Source of the DNA: a virus
IMG/VR virus record: IMGVR_UViG_3300043466_002170
Location: 1 to 42,442 of that record
Strand: one strand, 5' to 3'
Length of the DNA: 42,442 bases
Part shown: positions 6,006-14,073 of the stretch, in pieces
How positions within the stretch are numbered: the first letter of the stretch is position 1
Layout of the letters: each line of letters opens with the position of its first letter
Made by a program: the position numbers and the translations under genes
Notes under the pieces: model-generated
The model's input: the letters and a program-made list of their open reading frames with translations, nothing else
What the model was told of the DNA's origin: nothing
Databases searched by the model: none

Positions 6006-6215
6006 CTACCAGAGCTGCTCCTCGCCTCGATCTTCCTTAGAGATCTCAGCCGAATTGCTGGGGTTTCGCATCCACATCCAGACGCTCTTTACGATGTCTG
6101 CCGGAAGATGCGCACACCACTCGCACTCTGCATGGTCACGCTTAGAGTACTCGCGGTCCAGGGCGCATCGAGATGCCTCGATTACTGCCCTGGCACCGCT
6201 GAACTCTACGGTCAC
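6006..6215 (-). CDS. Hypothetical protein, 69 aa
   Basis: The frame begins in an ATGA overlap with the OB-fold gene and ends just before the RlpA-like gene. The protein is hydrophilic with a Cys pair and His (CEWCAHLPADIV), Trp-rich (VWMWMRNPSN), and an acidic tail (SKEDRGEEQLW). It could be a small metal-binding accessory protein. No family is recognised. Its last codons include the GAGGAG that may serve as ribosome site for the next gene. Confidence 0.6.
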   Translation of the reverse strand: MTVEFSGARAVIEASRCALDREYSKRDHAECEWCAHLPADIVKSVWMWMRNPSNSAEISKEDRGEEQLW

Positions 6216-6604
6216 TTGCGAAGTGGCCCAAAGATTAGTGGGCTAGCTTCGACAACATTGAAGTCGACGAAGTACCTCTTGCCGTCATCGGATAGCTTCT
6301 TCTCTCCGCTGTATCGGCCAATGACGTGAATATGAGGTCGAGGATCCCGGCTGTCTGACTCCAACTTCTTGGAGTACGAAGCGTAAATCTTCTCTACGTG
6401 CTCAGACAGAGCCTCATCAAACACGGTAACTGATGCGTTCAGGTACCGTACAGTTGGCTCTGGGCCCTGCTTCTTGTTGGCCACCCACGAATCATACTCA
6501 GCTGTCTGAGCCTGCCCTCGGAAGGTCAGGGCGTTTACCCCAAGCTTCTCGATGCGCTTGCGAACCGGAGCCTCCTTACCAAACCAAAGATCAAGTCGTT
6601 CCAT
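6212..6604 (-). CDS. Putative OB-fold single-strand DNA-binding protein
   Basis: The 130-residue product has alternating beta-strand patterns. ALTFRGQAQTAEYDSW is an SSB-like first strand pair. RYLNASVTVF follows, then a helix, and HIHVIGRYSGEKKLSDDGKRYFVDFNVVEA resembles the SSB G-R-(x)n-D-G-x-R-Y/F hairpin. The start shares one base with the ERF stop, and it precedes a small gene by a four-base overlap. ERF-type annealing proteins usually lie beside an SSB, which supports the call. The identity is by fold impression only, so another beta-barrel protein is possible. Confidence 0.45.
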   Translation of the reverse strand: MERLDLWFGKEAPVRKRIEKLGVNALTFRGQAQTAEYDSWVANKKQGPEPTVRYLNASVTVFDEALSEHVEKIYASYSKKLESDSRDPRPHIHVIGRYSGEKKLSDDGKRYFVDFNVVEASPLIFGPLRK

Positions 6605-7125
6605 TAGAAGTCCACCCCTTCAAAGTCTGCAGACGCTGTCTTGGCGGGCGCCTTTGCCGCTGGCTTAGCCTCGAAGATTCTAGCAGCTGCGTCGGCAATT
6701 GTCTTGTCGCCGCTGTCATTCTCCGGGTCGTCGCCTGTAGGGATAAGGAAAGCGGTCAGGAGTGCGTACTTAAGCGCACCGGTGGCCGCCTTGTACGCAG
6801 CCTTGTCGCTGCTATCCGATCCTGTGCCAATGGACTGGAACGAAATCGTCTCGCCAGTATCTCCATCCGTAAGTGTCCACGTAAATCGAAGCGTAAGGAG
6901 GGTCTGCTTGCCGCTAGGCGTGAGCCCCTCCGCAACCACATCGACTGACGATGGGACCATCGACACGTTGTTCTTGGCCATCTCTTCGCGAACCGCGTCC
7001 GCCACATCGGTAGCCATTACGTACTTGTACCCCTGGGCCTGGTTAGTTCCAGACTTACGGATGTATCCAACTGCCCGCATGATGTCCACGAGCTTGGCAG
7101 CTAGGTTCTTCTTGGCCTCAGCCAT
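6604..7125 (-). CDS. erf: ERF-family single-strand annealing protein
   Basis: The protein starts AAKLVDIMRAVGYIRKSGTN and continues QGYKYVMATDVADAVREEMAKNNV, the signature start of phage ERF proteins. Then comes the beta core TLLTLRFTWTLTDGDTGE and GTGSDSSDKAAYKAATGALKYAL, again characteristic (the Gly-x2-D-x2-DKA motif). Family members anneal complementary single strands in phage recombination and form rings. The C-terminal 40 residues are Ala/Lys-rich and end DFEGVDF, an acidic tip like those by which SSBs and partners are bound. The Cas4-like nuclease gene before it overlaps by eight bases, giving an exonuclease-annealase pair. Confidence 0.9.
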   Translation of the reverse strand: MAEAKKNLAAKLVDIMRAVGYIRKSGTNQAQGYKYVMATDVADAVREEMAKNNVSMVPSSVDVVAEGLTPSGKQTLLTLRFTWTLTDGDTGETISFQSIGTGSDSSDKAAYKAATGALKYALLTAFLIPTGDDPENDSGDKTIADAAARIFEAKPAAKAPAKTASADFEGVDF

Positions 7126-7774
7126 TTGTACCTCCTAGACATTCTGTCCGCCAATTACACCATCCACACGGCCACTTCCGTGTGTCGGCCTCTGGCAACC
7201 GTGGCGGTTTTCGGTCGCCATAGTAGTCTAGCACATTTAGGATTCTCCTGGCTCGGTCGGCCCAAGAGGGTATGTCCACCTGGAACTCCAGGATGTTGTA
7301 GTTCTCTTTGTCGACGTATACCACCCAGGCCTCGATGTCCTGAGCCCCGATCAGCCTGGCATAAGATGCCACCTGTATGGCATGCTCTGGCTTGGGGTCC
7401 TTGAGTCTGATGAACCCTTGGTGCTTGATGCTTTTAAATTCTAGAACGATTACCTTGCCGCTCTCTAGTTGGATCAAGGCGTCAATGTTTCCGGCAAAGT
7501 CGAACTCGTCTGATATAACCGGAACCTCGAATCTGATCCTGTCTCCGTACGCCTCGCGCAGTGCCTTCTCCAGGAAGTCACCAACCGCATTACCCATTGC
7601 GAATACTCGCAGGGTGTCATCGGTAAATGGCTCCGAAGCAGGCACGCCGTTGGCTGAGTACCAGTGCGCCCGGACGCATCCACCAAGAAGGCTGCCGCGC
7701 CACTTTCTCTTAGACGGTCTACCGACTTCGTTACGGTCCCTTAGGACCTGGTCGATCTTGTCCTTAACGTACAT
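7118..7774 (-). CDS. Cas4/RecB-like PD-(D/E)XK exonuclease
   Basis: The 218-residue enzyme has the order of Cas4-type nucleases. Cys33 stands in LLGGCVRAHWY. FAMGNAVGDFLEKAL follows, then GNIDAL (Asp98), VLEFKS (Glu112, Lys114), and a helix with IQVASYA. The C-terminal Cys trio CGWCNWRTEC (203, 206, 212) is also present. The four Cys would hold an iron-sulfur cluster, and the Asp/Glu/Lys set is the nuclease site. In phages such enzymes resect DNA ends for the annealing protein encoded next. AGGTGG precedes the start. There are no cas1 or cas2 genes or CRISPR repeats nearby, so it is a recombination nuclease rather than a CRISPR protein. Confidence 0.85.
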   Translation of the reverse strand: MYVKDKIDQVLRDRNEVGRPSKRKWRGSLLGGCVRAHWYSANGVPASEPFTDDTLRVFAMGNAVGDFLEKALREAYGDRIRFEVPVISDEFDFAGNIDALIQLESGKVIVLEFKSIKHQGFIRLKDPKPEHAIQVASYARLIGAQDIEAWVVYVDKENYNILEFQVDIPSWADRARRILNVLDYYGDRKPPRLPEADTRKWPCGWCNWRTECLGGTNG

Positions 7775-7798
7775 ATCGCCACCTAGTCTCAGATAGTT

Positions 7799-7851
7799 GA
7801 GGGCTCCTGCGGAGACCTACGCAGGAGCCCTCGTAGAAATTGGTCTCTACG
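7799..7851 (-). other. Tandem intercistronic hairpins with complementary loops
   Basis: A perfect 13-bp stem (GAGGGCTCCTGCG at 7799-7811 with CGCAGGAGCCCTC at 7820-7832) closes an 8-base loop. It abuts a 6-bp stem (CGTAGA and TCTACG, 7832-7851). The loops contain GACC and GGTC and could kiss. No U-tract follows either. They separate the SDR gene at 7863 from the nuclease at 7774. Confidence 0.6.
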
Positions 7852-7862
7852 ACCCTATTCTC

Positions 7863-8807
7863 TCACGGATTTTTGTAGCTGTCAAACCACGTCCGCAATT
7901 GCTCTAGCCTGGTCGGGTACGGCTTACCGTAAGCCAGCACAGAAGACCGAACGCCTGCCATCGCCCCAATGTCTCCTACCCTGAGGAGGGGCGCCAGCTC
8001 GGCTGAGATGCTGTTATACCTTGAGCAGTCCATAGCGTAGTCACGCTTGTCCGGCTCTTTAGATTCTGACCAGTCAACGTCGATAGAAAGGTAGAATGAA
8101 ACGGCCTTGGCGATATCGCTGACGGTAGTGTTCTCTGCCCCAACGTTCACCACCCGATTCGTCCAAAGGCCAGATCTGCCGGCCAGCATCATTGTCCGCG
8201 CAGCATCAGCTACGTGGAGCATTGGCCGCCTGGCCTGAGCCTTGGGCCGGATAATCCCAGAGTGAATGCCTTCGTGCATAAACGCGTTTACTACGATGTC
8301 CCTACGGAAATTGGGTGACCCGCCCCACAGTGTGCCCATGCGCAATATGGAGTAATCCCAGTGACTCCTCACCACCTTCTCCGCTTCAACCTTGCTCACT
8401 GCATACGCGGTAAGTGGGTTGAACGGGTACCTCTCATCAGCGATGTCCGTCGACGGGATCGCCCCGTAGACAGATGCCGATGAGGCAAGCACGTGGCGTG
8501 CGTTCGGGTACTTAGCGCATAGCGCCTCAACCAGAACAACATTAGTCGCATGAGTTAGGTCCTTGTATGCATCTCCCATTGGATCGTTGGATATGGCCGC
8601 CAGGTGGTAAACAACGTCGTACCTGGTGTCGCCCATGTCCCTGATCGATGCGTACTGTGCGTCCACATCGTAGACCATGTCCTCTTTAATTAGGGTGGCA
8701 ACCTGCATCCCATTGTCAATACCGTGAACGTTGTGACCATGCATCTTGGCCATGTTTGTTAGCACTGACCCTAGATACCCCAGGTTACCTGTGATTAAGA
8801 TATTCAT
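7863..8807 (-). CDS. NAD-dependent sugar epimerase/dehydratase (extended SDR)
   Basis: The N-terminal GNLGYLGS (residues 7-14) is the Rossmann GxxGxxG motif. YHLAAISND follows at the NAD-binding strand, SSASVYG supplies the Ser region, and YAVSK supplies catalytic Tyr135 and Lys139. The length of 314 matches nucleotide-sugar epimerases and 4,6-dehydratases of the GalE/WcaG group. The substrate is a nucleotide-activated sugar that cannot be named. It overlaps the RmlD-like gene by four bases (ATGA) and belongs with it and the RmlC-like gene in a phage sugar pathway. A strong hairpin pair follows the gene. Confidence 0.88.
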   Translation of the reverse strand: MNILITGNLGYLGSVLTNMAKMHGHNVHGIDNGMQVATLIKEDMVYDVDAQYASIRDMGDTRYDVVYHLAAISNDPMGDAYKDLTHATNVVLVEALCAKYPNARHVLASSASVYGAIPSTDIADERYPFNPLTAYAVSKVEAEKVVRSHWDYSILRMGTLWGGSPNFRRDIVVNAFMHEGIHSGIIRPKAQARRPMLHVADAARTMMLAGRSGLWTNRVVNVGAENTTVSDIAKAVSFYLSIDVDWSESKEPDKRDYAMDCSRYNSISAELAPLLRVGDIGAMAGVRSSVLAYGKPYPTRLEQLRTWFDSYKNP

Positions 8808-9661
8808 CGTCTGTCCTCTGCTCGAACCGTCCCCTTCAGGTACTCTTCCAAAGCAAGTGCCCAGTGTCTAGGACGGGGTAGCTTGGTGTTTGAAAGAGCG
8901 CCGAACTTGGGGCGAAGTATATCGCTCCTTACAGATCCGGTTACTTTTACTTTTGCCCTTAGAACCTCAAAGATATACGCCGTAAAGTCCTTCCAGTTGG
9001 TTGACCCGCCATTGACCGCATGGAATATCCCAGACATCCCTGGCTCCGCAGCCACGTCTAAGATAATACCGGCCACGTCAGGAAGGTACGTTGGTGAGAA
9101 ATGTTGATCTGTTGGCATGTCAAGACCGCCAGCAGAAATTCCCTTGGGGACAATCGTGTCCACAAAGTGCGGCCGCTCCGGGCTTGGGTAGATGCCCCAG
9201 GGCGAGGCGATCCTTACGACCGCCCCACCCAATGCTAGGACCTCCCGCTCGCCAGCTGCCTTGGTAGCCCCGTAGACGCACATGGCGTCGGTGGGGTCGT
9301 CTTCTTTTCGCTTACTATCATGCAAGCCGCGGAAGACGTAATCCGTAGACAAAAAGACCTGCCTAGGCCCCTTCTGAGATAGGAGCCTGGGCAGGTCGAT
9401 ATTTATTTTACGGGCGAGCTCTGAGTCTTTTTCGCACGCGTTTAGATCGCGGAAGGCAGCCGTGTTGATCACAACGTCGCAGTCGGCGACAGCAAGGATC
9501 AAGTCCTTCTCGTCTACCCACGTCCGGTTGGGATCAAATGCACGGTTGGAAACCGTAGGCCCATCGGCACGGCCAATGAGTACGACGTCAAGCCCAGTTT
9601 CTTTAGCTTCGGCAACGAGATGTTGGGCGACTTGGCCGCTGCCGACCACGCCCACTCTCAT
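8804..9661 (-). CDS. RmlD-like dTDP-4-dehydrorhamnose reductase family protein
   Basis: The protein opens with MRVGVVGSGQVAQHL, a Rossmann GxGxxA-type motif. It then shows INTAAF-x3-NACEKD and INIDLP, and STDYVF (105-110), which is the RmlD signature, followed by YGATKAAGE with Tyr130 and Lys134. HFSPTYLPDVAG and GIFHAVNGGSTNW match the C-terminal substrate region. At 285 residues it has the usual RmlD length. It should reduce a 4-keto nucleotide sugar with NAD(P)H. It is translationally coupled to genes on both sides (four-base overlaps), so it is made with the epimerase and the exonuclease. Confidence 0.88.
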   Translation of the reverse strand: MRVGVVGSGQVAQHLVAEAKETGLDVVLIGRADGPTVSNRAFDPNRTWVDEKDLILAVADCDVVINTAAFRDLNACEKDSELARKINIDLPRLLSQKGPRQVFLSTDYVFRGLHDSKRKEDDPTDAMCVYGATKAAGEREVLALGGAVVRIASPWGIYPSPERPHFVDTIVPKGISAGGLDMPTDQHFSPTYLPDVAGIILDVAAEPGMSGIFHAVNGGSTNWKDFTAYIFEVLRAKVKVTGSVRSDILRPKFGALSNTKLPRPRHWALALEEYLKGTVRAEDRR

Positions 9662-10449
9662 CGGTGCATTACGTGAACGAGCTTCTTTAGCTTTCCGAAC
9701 ACGTCCCTAAGGACCAATACGTCTGCTTCGCAATGTTCGATAATCAATTCGTACGCATCCTTGTCCCCGTGGTCAGCACGATCCCAGATACGCACGTCAA
9801 GCGGAGTCTTGGAGTTGTTGACCTCAAAGTACTTGGACACGTTCTCTAGGGACTTTCGGCCAATCGCCAGGGCAGATCCGGTGGCCTTATACATAAGGTC
9901 CACATGCATCTGTGGCTCGCACGGCTTGAGATCGTTCTTCAATAGTCGCGAGTTAATGACAGGAATGTCAAACAACTTTCCGTTCCAGGAATAGAGCACG
10001 TCGAACTCCTCGAGACGGCGGGCGTAAGCCTCGACTAGCTTTGAGTCGTCAAGCCAATTCTTTCCGGGATGGGTGTCCAGCGTGTACGTCTCGACGTTTC
10101 CGAACTGGTCGGCAATCGATCCGACTAGCATCCGGCGCCAGCTGGAGTAAGTGCTTTCAATATCAAAGAACCCGACGTTGACTCCGATGTAGTCATCTCC
10201 GCCGGGCGTATACAGAACTCCTGAACTATTAACAGTTCTGTTTAGCTTCTTATTAGCTTTTCGAGTATTCTTTTTGTCCAGTCCTTCTGTACTATTATAC
10301 AGTTCTGATGTGCCTTCGTCAACGTCTGACCCATAGGCCTTAAGCTTCTTCTGGACCTGGTCCTTGGTTAGGCCGATCTTCTCGCCTATCTGAGAGAATG
10401 ACAGACCCTGATCTTTCAGCATCTTGATGATCCGTATCTCCTGAGACAT
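9658..10449 (-). CDS. DnaQ/YprB-like 3'-5' exonuclease with N-terminal helix-turn-helix
   Basis: Residues 1-40 form a helix-turn-helix (IIKMLKDQGLSFSQIGEKIG, then LTKDQVQKKLKAYG). A Ser/Lys-rich linker (about 41-75) follows. Residues 85-260 form an RNase H-like exonuclease: VGFFDIEST (D96, E98), YSWNGKLFDIPVINSR (D161), and HCEADVLVLRDVF near the end give the DEDD-type set. This matches the exonuclease domain of family B polymerases and YprB proteins, but no polymerase domain is attached. The fusion suggests a DNA-targeted nuclease for repair or host DNA breakdown. The start shares a base with the gene at 10449. Confidence 0.8.
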   Translation of the reverse strand: MSQEIRIIKMLKDQGLSFSQIGEKIGLTKDQVQKKLKAYGSDVDEGTSELYNSTEGLDKKNTRKANKKLNRTVNSSGVLYTPGGDDYIGVNVGFFDIESTYSSWRRMLVGSIADQFGNVETYTLDTHPGKNWLDDSKLVEAYARRLEEFDVLYSWNGKLFDIPVINSRLLKNDLKPCEPQMHVDLMYKATGSALAIGRKSLENVSKYFEVNNSKTPLDVRIWDRADHGDKDAYELIIEHCEADVLVLRDVFGKLKKLVHVMHR

Positions 10450-10697
10450 TAGTTTCCCCCAAGCTTTATCGCCTGCAGTATGAAGGACATGACTGCCCCT
10501 AGGGCGCTAATAGCGATCCCCACCCGCCATCGTAGCGCAATTGACCGGTCCCGTCCAGCCTCGTCCAATGCCTCTGACTTGGTCTGAAAGTTTTCTACCT
10601 CCCTGAGGCGCATCTCTATACGGTCCAGGCGCTCGGTCAGGTCATCCCGTACGCTGTTGATCGCGGCCATGAGGGCCTGAAACTGAGCGTATGACAC
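10449..10697 (-). CDS. Coiled-coil membrane protein, XhlA-like
   Basis: Residues 1-50 are a coiled coil (DDLTERLDRIEMRLREVENFQTK broken into heptads) and residues 58-77 a single hydrophobic helix (VGIAISALGAVMSFILQAI) followed by KLGGN. This order, a coiled coil and then a C-terminal anchor, is that of XhlA-type holin-associated proteins and tail-tip adjacent proteins. It follows directly after the tail protein, sharing one base, so a role in tail-tip contact with the membrane or in lysis is possible. No catalytic motif is present. Confidence 0.62.
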   Translation of the reverse strand: MSYAQFQALMAAINSVRDDLTERLDRIEMRLREVENFQTKSEALDEAGRDRSIALRWRVGIAISALGAVMSFILQAIKLGGN

Positions 10698-12532
10698 TAG
10701 AAATTGGTGCCGTTAATGAGCTCAAGGGTGAGCTCCTCATGTCCGTCTGAGAAGCCTACCCAGTCCATTCCGGCTATGTTTAGGGACTCGTTGGGCAGGT
10801 TGACGTTGCCGTGGACCACGTGTACTGCCACGGCGTCACCCAGGTCGAAACCATCCCATGGCTTTAGTGCCTCCTCCTTGACCACGATGTTTACGGTCTT
10901 GGTGTTATCCGTTTTAGAGGAGTCCGCAATTCTAAGCGCCTCTAGCTCTGCGGCTATGTCATCGACAAGCCCTGCCCTGGTCTCCAGGAGAGGGATCTCA
11001 CCGTAGATGGATGCCTCTCCGGTGGTGGCCGTAGACCCGTCAATTGAAATACCCACCGCACCGCCGCTGGACGTACCGGCAAGGAACGGAGTGGAGGGGA
11101 TGACGCGGATATGGGTCTTGACGCTCGATGTTCCAGGGCTGTACGAGTAGGACCTGATGGTCTCAGGGTAAGACAGCCTGATCGTGTCAATGTTTGAGGA
11201 GGATACGTTGTACCTAATCCGGAAGTCTCCGTTGTAGCTACCGGTAGACGTAGGGTGGGATATGCCAAATATAGTCTTTTCGCCGTCCGTTCTTGATGCC
11301 ATCTCGAGTCGTGCGGTGTTGGCAAGATATGTTACAGGTGGCTCTCCGGCACTGAATGTGAGGAGTGTTGTGAATGGAGACCCAGATACTGACCTGGAGG
11401 CATACCTAATCCGGCTAAGCGGGAAGGTTGTCTTTGCGGCGTTGAACACCCGGTCAAATATGTCGGTAAAGGTTTCGTAACCTGTTCCCAACGTAAACTT
11501 ATCTGTTTTCCCTGGGTTCTTTGTCCGCATCCAATGCGCGTATGTTTTTGCGGAGTTTGTTCGATATATGGCACCGTGTATGTGGGCGCTGTACGTAACC
11601 CCCTTTCTCAGGGCGAACTTCCCCTTGTTTGCCTCGAGGGCAGAGTCCGCAGCGGCAGTAGTGCTGCCGTTGGATATCATTATTGCCCTCATGGCCGCCT
11701 TTGTCTCATAGGGGTACAGGGTAACAGCGCAATCGTTGATGGCAAACGTTGTGTCCCCGGTAAAGGTGGCCTCGTACACTCCTCCCGTAGTCGCCGGAAC
11801 GTTAGGGGACTCTGGCGATGGAGGGGTTACGTCTAGGCGGAATCTCCATGTTTTAGTTGATTCAAAATGTGCGGTAATTGTCCCTGCCCAAACTGCATTC
11901 CAAAGTATTGTAGAGCTTGGGGTAGTCGCAGTAGAGCCATTTATTACCAGGGTGTCGCTCACCTTTGAGGACACGTCAACTTGTTCGATTCTAAAGTTCT
12001 CCTTGTTGGAGAACCACACCTGGGACCCAGGAGCGGTCTCCCCGGAAGGGTCGTCATCCCCGTCGGTCCCGCTCAGTGTGGCCCCGTCCGAAAACCCGAA
12101 AATTGTTTTCAGGAAATCATCGGTTGCAGTGGACGGAGAAATGTCTGGAGAAATGTAGTTTGTGGACGTAAAAGTTAGGGCAACCGTTGGCGTGTAGTAT
12201 TGATTGAATACCGCCATGTAGTCTATGCCTCGGAACGTGGTCTCGTTCTCACCCACCTCGGCGTCATCTAGTATCCCTGCACCAACCCACCTATAGTCGT
12301 TTCCATCGACGTCATACCTATGGATCTCGTAGTGCCGAAGAAGGGGAACGCAGTCCGAAATAAGCGGGTGGTTGTTCGGGAGAACCCAGTACGCCTCCCC
12401 TACCTCATTGGCCCTTTCTGATACGCCAACCTCGATAGGATCGTATATAGCAGAGGCAACAGAGCCCCGCCACCCCGTGGAGGTGTCGAGGCTGTACAGG
12501 ATGATCCGGAACTTGCCGGTAGCAAGGCTCAC
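10697..12532 (-). CDS. Tail-tip protein, ReqiPepy6 Gp37-like (Tal-type)
   Basis: The N-terminal 120 residues (FRIILYSLDTSTGWRG, YDPIEVGVSERANEVGEA, then LLRHYEIHRY and FRGIDYMAVF) fit the Siphovirus ReqiPepy6 Gp37-like family of tail-associated proteins. The C-terminal 200 residues (IRLSYPETIRSYSYSP and VNIVVKEEALKPWDGFDLGDAV) give the late beta domain seen in Tal proteins. Between them lies a variable beta-rich insert. It should form part of the distal tail or hub that touches the cell surface. Length 611 is usual. It overlaps the Dit-like gene by four bases. Confidence 0.75.
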   Translation of the reverse strand: MSLATGKFRIILYSLDTSTGWRGSVASAIYDPIEVGVSERANEVGEAYWVLPNNHPLISDCVPLLRHYEIHRYDVDGNDYRWVGAGILDDAEVGENETTFRGIDYMAVFNQYYTPTVALTFTSTNYISPDISPSTATDDFLKTIFGFSDGATLSGTDGDDDPSGETAPGSQVWFSNKENFRIEQVDVSSKVSDTLVINGSTATTPSSTILWNAVWAGTITAHFESTKTWRFRLDVTPPSPESPNVPATTGGVYEATFTGDTTFAINDCAVTLYPYETKAAMRAIMISNGSTTAAADSALEANKGKFALRKGVTYSAHIHGAIYRTNSAKTYAHWMRTKNPGKTDKFTLGTGYETFTDIFDRVFNAAKTTFPLSRIRYASRSVSGSPFTTLLTFSAGEPPVTYLANTARLEMASRTDGEKTIFGISHPTSTGSYNGDFRIRYNVSSSNIDTIRLSYPETIRSYSYSPGTSSVKTHIRVIPSTPFLAGTSSGGAVGISIDGSTATTGEASIYGEIPLLETRAGLVDDIAAELEALRIADSSKTDNTKTVNIVVKEEALKPWDGFDLGDAVAVHVVHGNVNLPNESLNIAGMDWVGFSDGHEELTLELINGTNF

Positions 12533-13383
12533 AGCCAGGCCTCTCGGTAGATTATAGACCCGCCAGACGCGCTTCCACTCAGGACAACGCTTGAGCCCGA
12601 ATATATGGCTCCAAAGCCGGTCATGAGAACCTCATTGAATTTTCCCTGCGATATGGTCCCGGTAGCCGAACCTATTCTGAGGGTTGCCCGGCCGTGGTCG
12701 ATGTAGTAGCTAGTTCCCGATGAAAGGCCGATAAGAGAAACTGTCTTGCCACCAAGTGTGTAGGAAGCGCTGGTACCTGATGCTGTAACAATTACCGTGG
12801 GGTAATACTTATAGTTTCCTGTGTACGGAACAGTTGTCGTACCTACCGATATTGAAACGGTAGACTCCGAAACAGAAATCTTTCTCGGGTCCTTAGAAAT
12901 GAAGGGAAGTTGCGTGTTGGTTGCAAACCCCTTGGCAGACGTGCCAATGGACTGATTCTTGGTAACCCCTATGGCAGGAGTGGCCGTTGGCCTTACCAAC
13001 ATGTATACTTGTTTAGTGGTAACTCCTGTTGGGGAATAGAACCTTAGCTGCCTGAATCCGTCATCCGTTACAAATGGGTCAGGGTAAGGGTCCATAGACC
13101 CGCTGAGAGTGTCTATCTTGTCCCAGAAATTTCCAATCGTGCTTCCGTAAACGGATACAACAAGGGTAACGTTTCTCGGCCCAAGAAAGGCCTCTGCCCC
13201 CCTAATGCCGTCCCTTTGCGCTTCTTCAACCGTGTAACCACGTACATTTGACGCCCCAATGTTTGCGCCGTCAACGGCATAGCCGGACAGCGGAGTTGCA
13301 GGGCCAATAGCCGAGGTAATCGTATTGATTTCCAAGAACGTAGCAGATGCAGTCTGCAGGCTGATGGGCTGGTTAAAATCCAT
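12529..13383 (-). CDS. Distal tail (Dit)-like protein
   Basis: The protein is beta-rich throughout. It starts with MDFNQPISLQTASATFLEI and has NVRGYTVEEAQRDGIRGAEA, then NVTLVVSVYGST, which resembles the N-terminal belt domain of Dit/tail-tip proteins. The second half (VPYTGNYKYYPTVIVTASG, then SLIGLSSGTSYYIDHGRATL) is like the galectin-type C-terminal domain. It lies between the head-tail adaptor and the Tal-like gene, the normal Dit place, and overlaps the next gene by four bases. No tail tube or tape-measure gene lies nearby, which is unusual for a Dit/Tal pair. Confidence 0.65.
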   Translation of the reverse strand: MDFNQPISLQTASATFLEINTITSAIGPATPLSGYAVDGANIGASNVRGYTVEEAQRDGIRGAEAFLGPRNVTLVVSVYGSTIGNFWDKIDTLSGSMDPYPDPFVTDDGFRQLRFYSPTGVTTKQVYMLVRPTATPAIGVTKNQSIGTSAKGFATNTQLPFISKDPRKISVSESTVSISVGTTTVPYTGNYKYYPTVIVTASGTSASYTLGGKTVSLIGLSSGTSYYIDHGRATLRIGSATGTISQGKFNEVLMTGFGAIYSGSSVVLSGSASGGSIIYREAWL

Positions 13384-14073
13384 TTATGCCACCCGGCGCA
13401 TGCGTCGGATTCGGCGTAGTTCGTCCTTCCATCGCTGCCTGGCGCTAAAGGCAAGCTGGTTCATGCCGATTGGGGTTACGTCAGTTGCGCCAGAGGATAC
13501 CTGCCACTGCTGGAATGAAGCTCGGTCGCCAACGAGTCGGTATAGAGCCTCCGACTGGACAAATACTTTTACGGCATTTTCCGCTGAGGCATCTAGGTCT
13601 ACTGTAACAGCAGATGCAGACACGCCTGATGCGCAGATGTTGTATGTTCCATATCCGTAGACTCGAAGAACTGAGGGGGAGGCTATTGTGTACCCAGGCG
13701 GGAAGTACAGCACCCCTCCATGGATCTCCCATCCGGAGTTAGCTCCCTCACCACTTGACGTGACGATGCTTTCTAGGTACCCAGTGCGGCTTCCGATTGA
13801 GCCTCCGAAGACGTCTATTCGGAATATTGTTAAGAACCTGTCGCCACCGGCAGTGTTCGTCGTAGTCGATATATCTACCGTCTTCAGTCCATTTGAGATC
13901 AAAGGAGAAGTGTAGTTGTACTCCTTGACAATCTCCTTGGGGTACACTCCCTCTATGTGCTGAACCCCAAGGTTGATCAGGGACTTGATCTCCGCCTCTG
14001 ACCATGTCAGGGCGTTCGGGTCGCGAAGATCCGACTGGATATCGTCTATGAGATTTTGGAATGTCGCCATCAA
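13384..14073 (-). CDS. Head-tail adaptor protein
   Basis: The N-terminus is helical (FQNLIDDIQSDLRDPN, WSEAEIKSLINLGVQHIEG). A beta-rich middle (FLTIFRIDVFGGS, GGVLYFPPGYTIASPSVLRV) and a helical, Arg-rich C-terminus follow (VFVQSEALYRLVGDRA and RQRWKDELRRIRRMRRV). This helix-beta-helix organisation of about 230 residues fits the adaptor proteins that bind under the portal, such as P22 gp4 or the HK97 gp6-like group. It abuts the Dit-like gene and overlaps the glycosyltransferase by four bases. The basic tail may contact DNA or the portal. Confidence 0.6.
   Translation of the reverse strand: MMATFQNLIDDIQSDLRDPNALTWSEAEIKSLINLGVQHIEGVYPKEIVKEYNYTSPLISNGLKTVDISTTTNTAGGDRFLTIFRIDVFGGSIGSRTGYLESIVTSSGEGANSGWEIHGGVLYFPPGYTIASPSVLRVYGYGTYNICASGVSASAVTVDLDASAENAVKVFVQSEALYRLVGDRASFQQWQVSSGATDVTPIGMNQLAFSARQRWKDELRRIRRMRRVA

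Noticed and set aside
7118-7774. CRISPR-Cas link for the Cas4-like nuclease
   Set aside because: No repeats, cas1 or cas2 nearby; neighbours are ERF and recombination genes.
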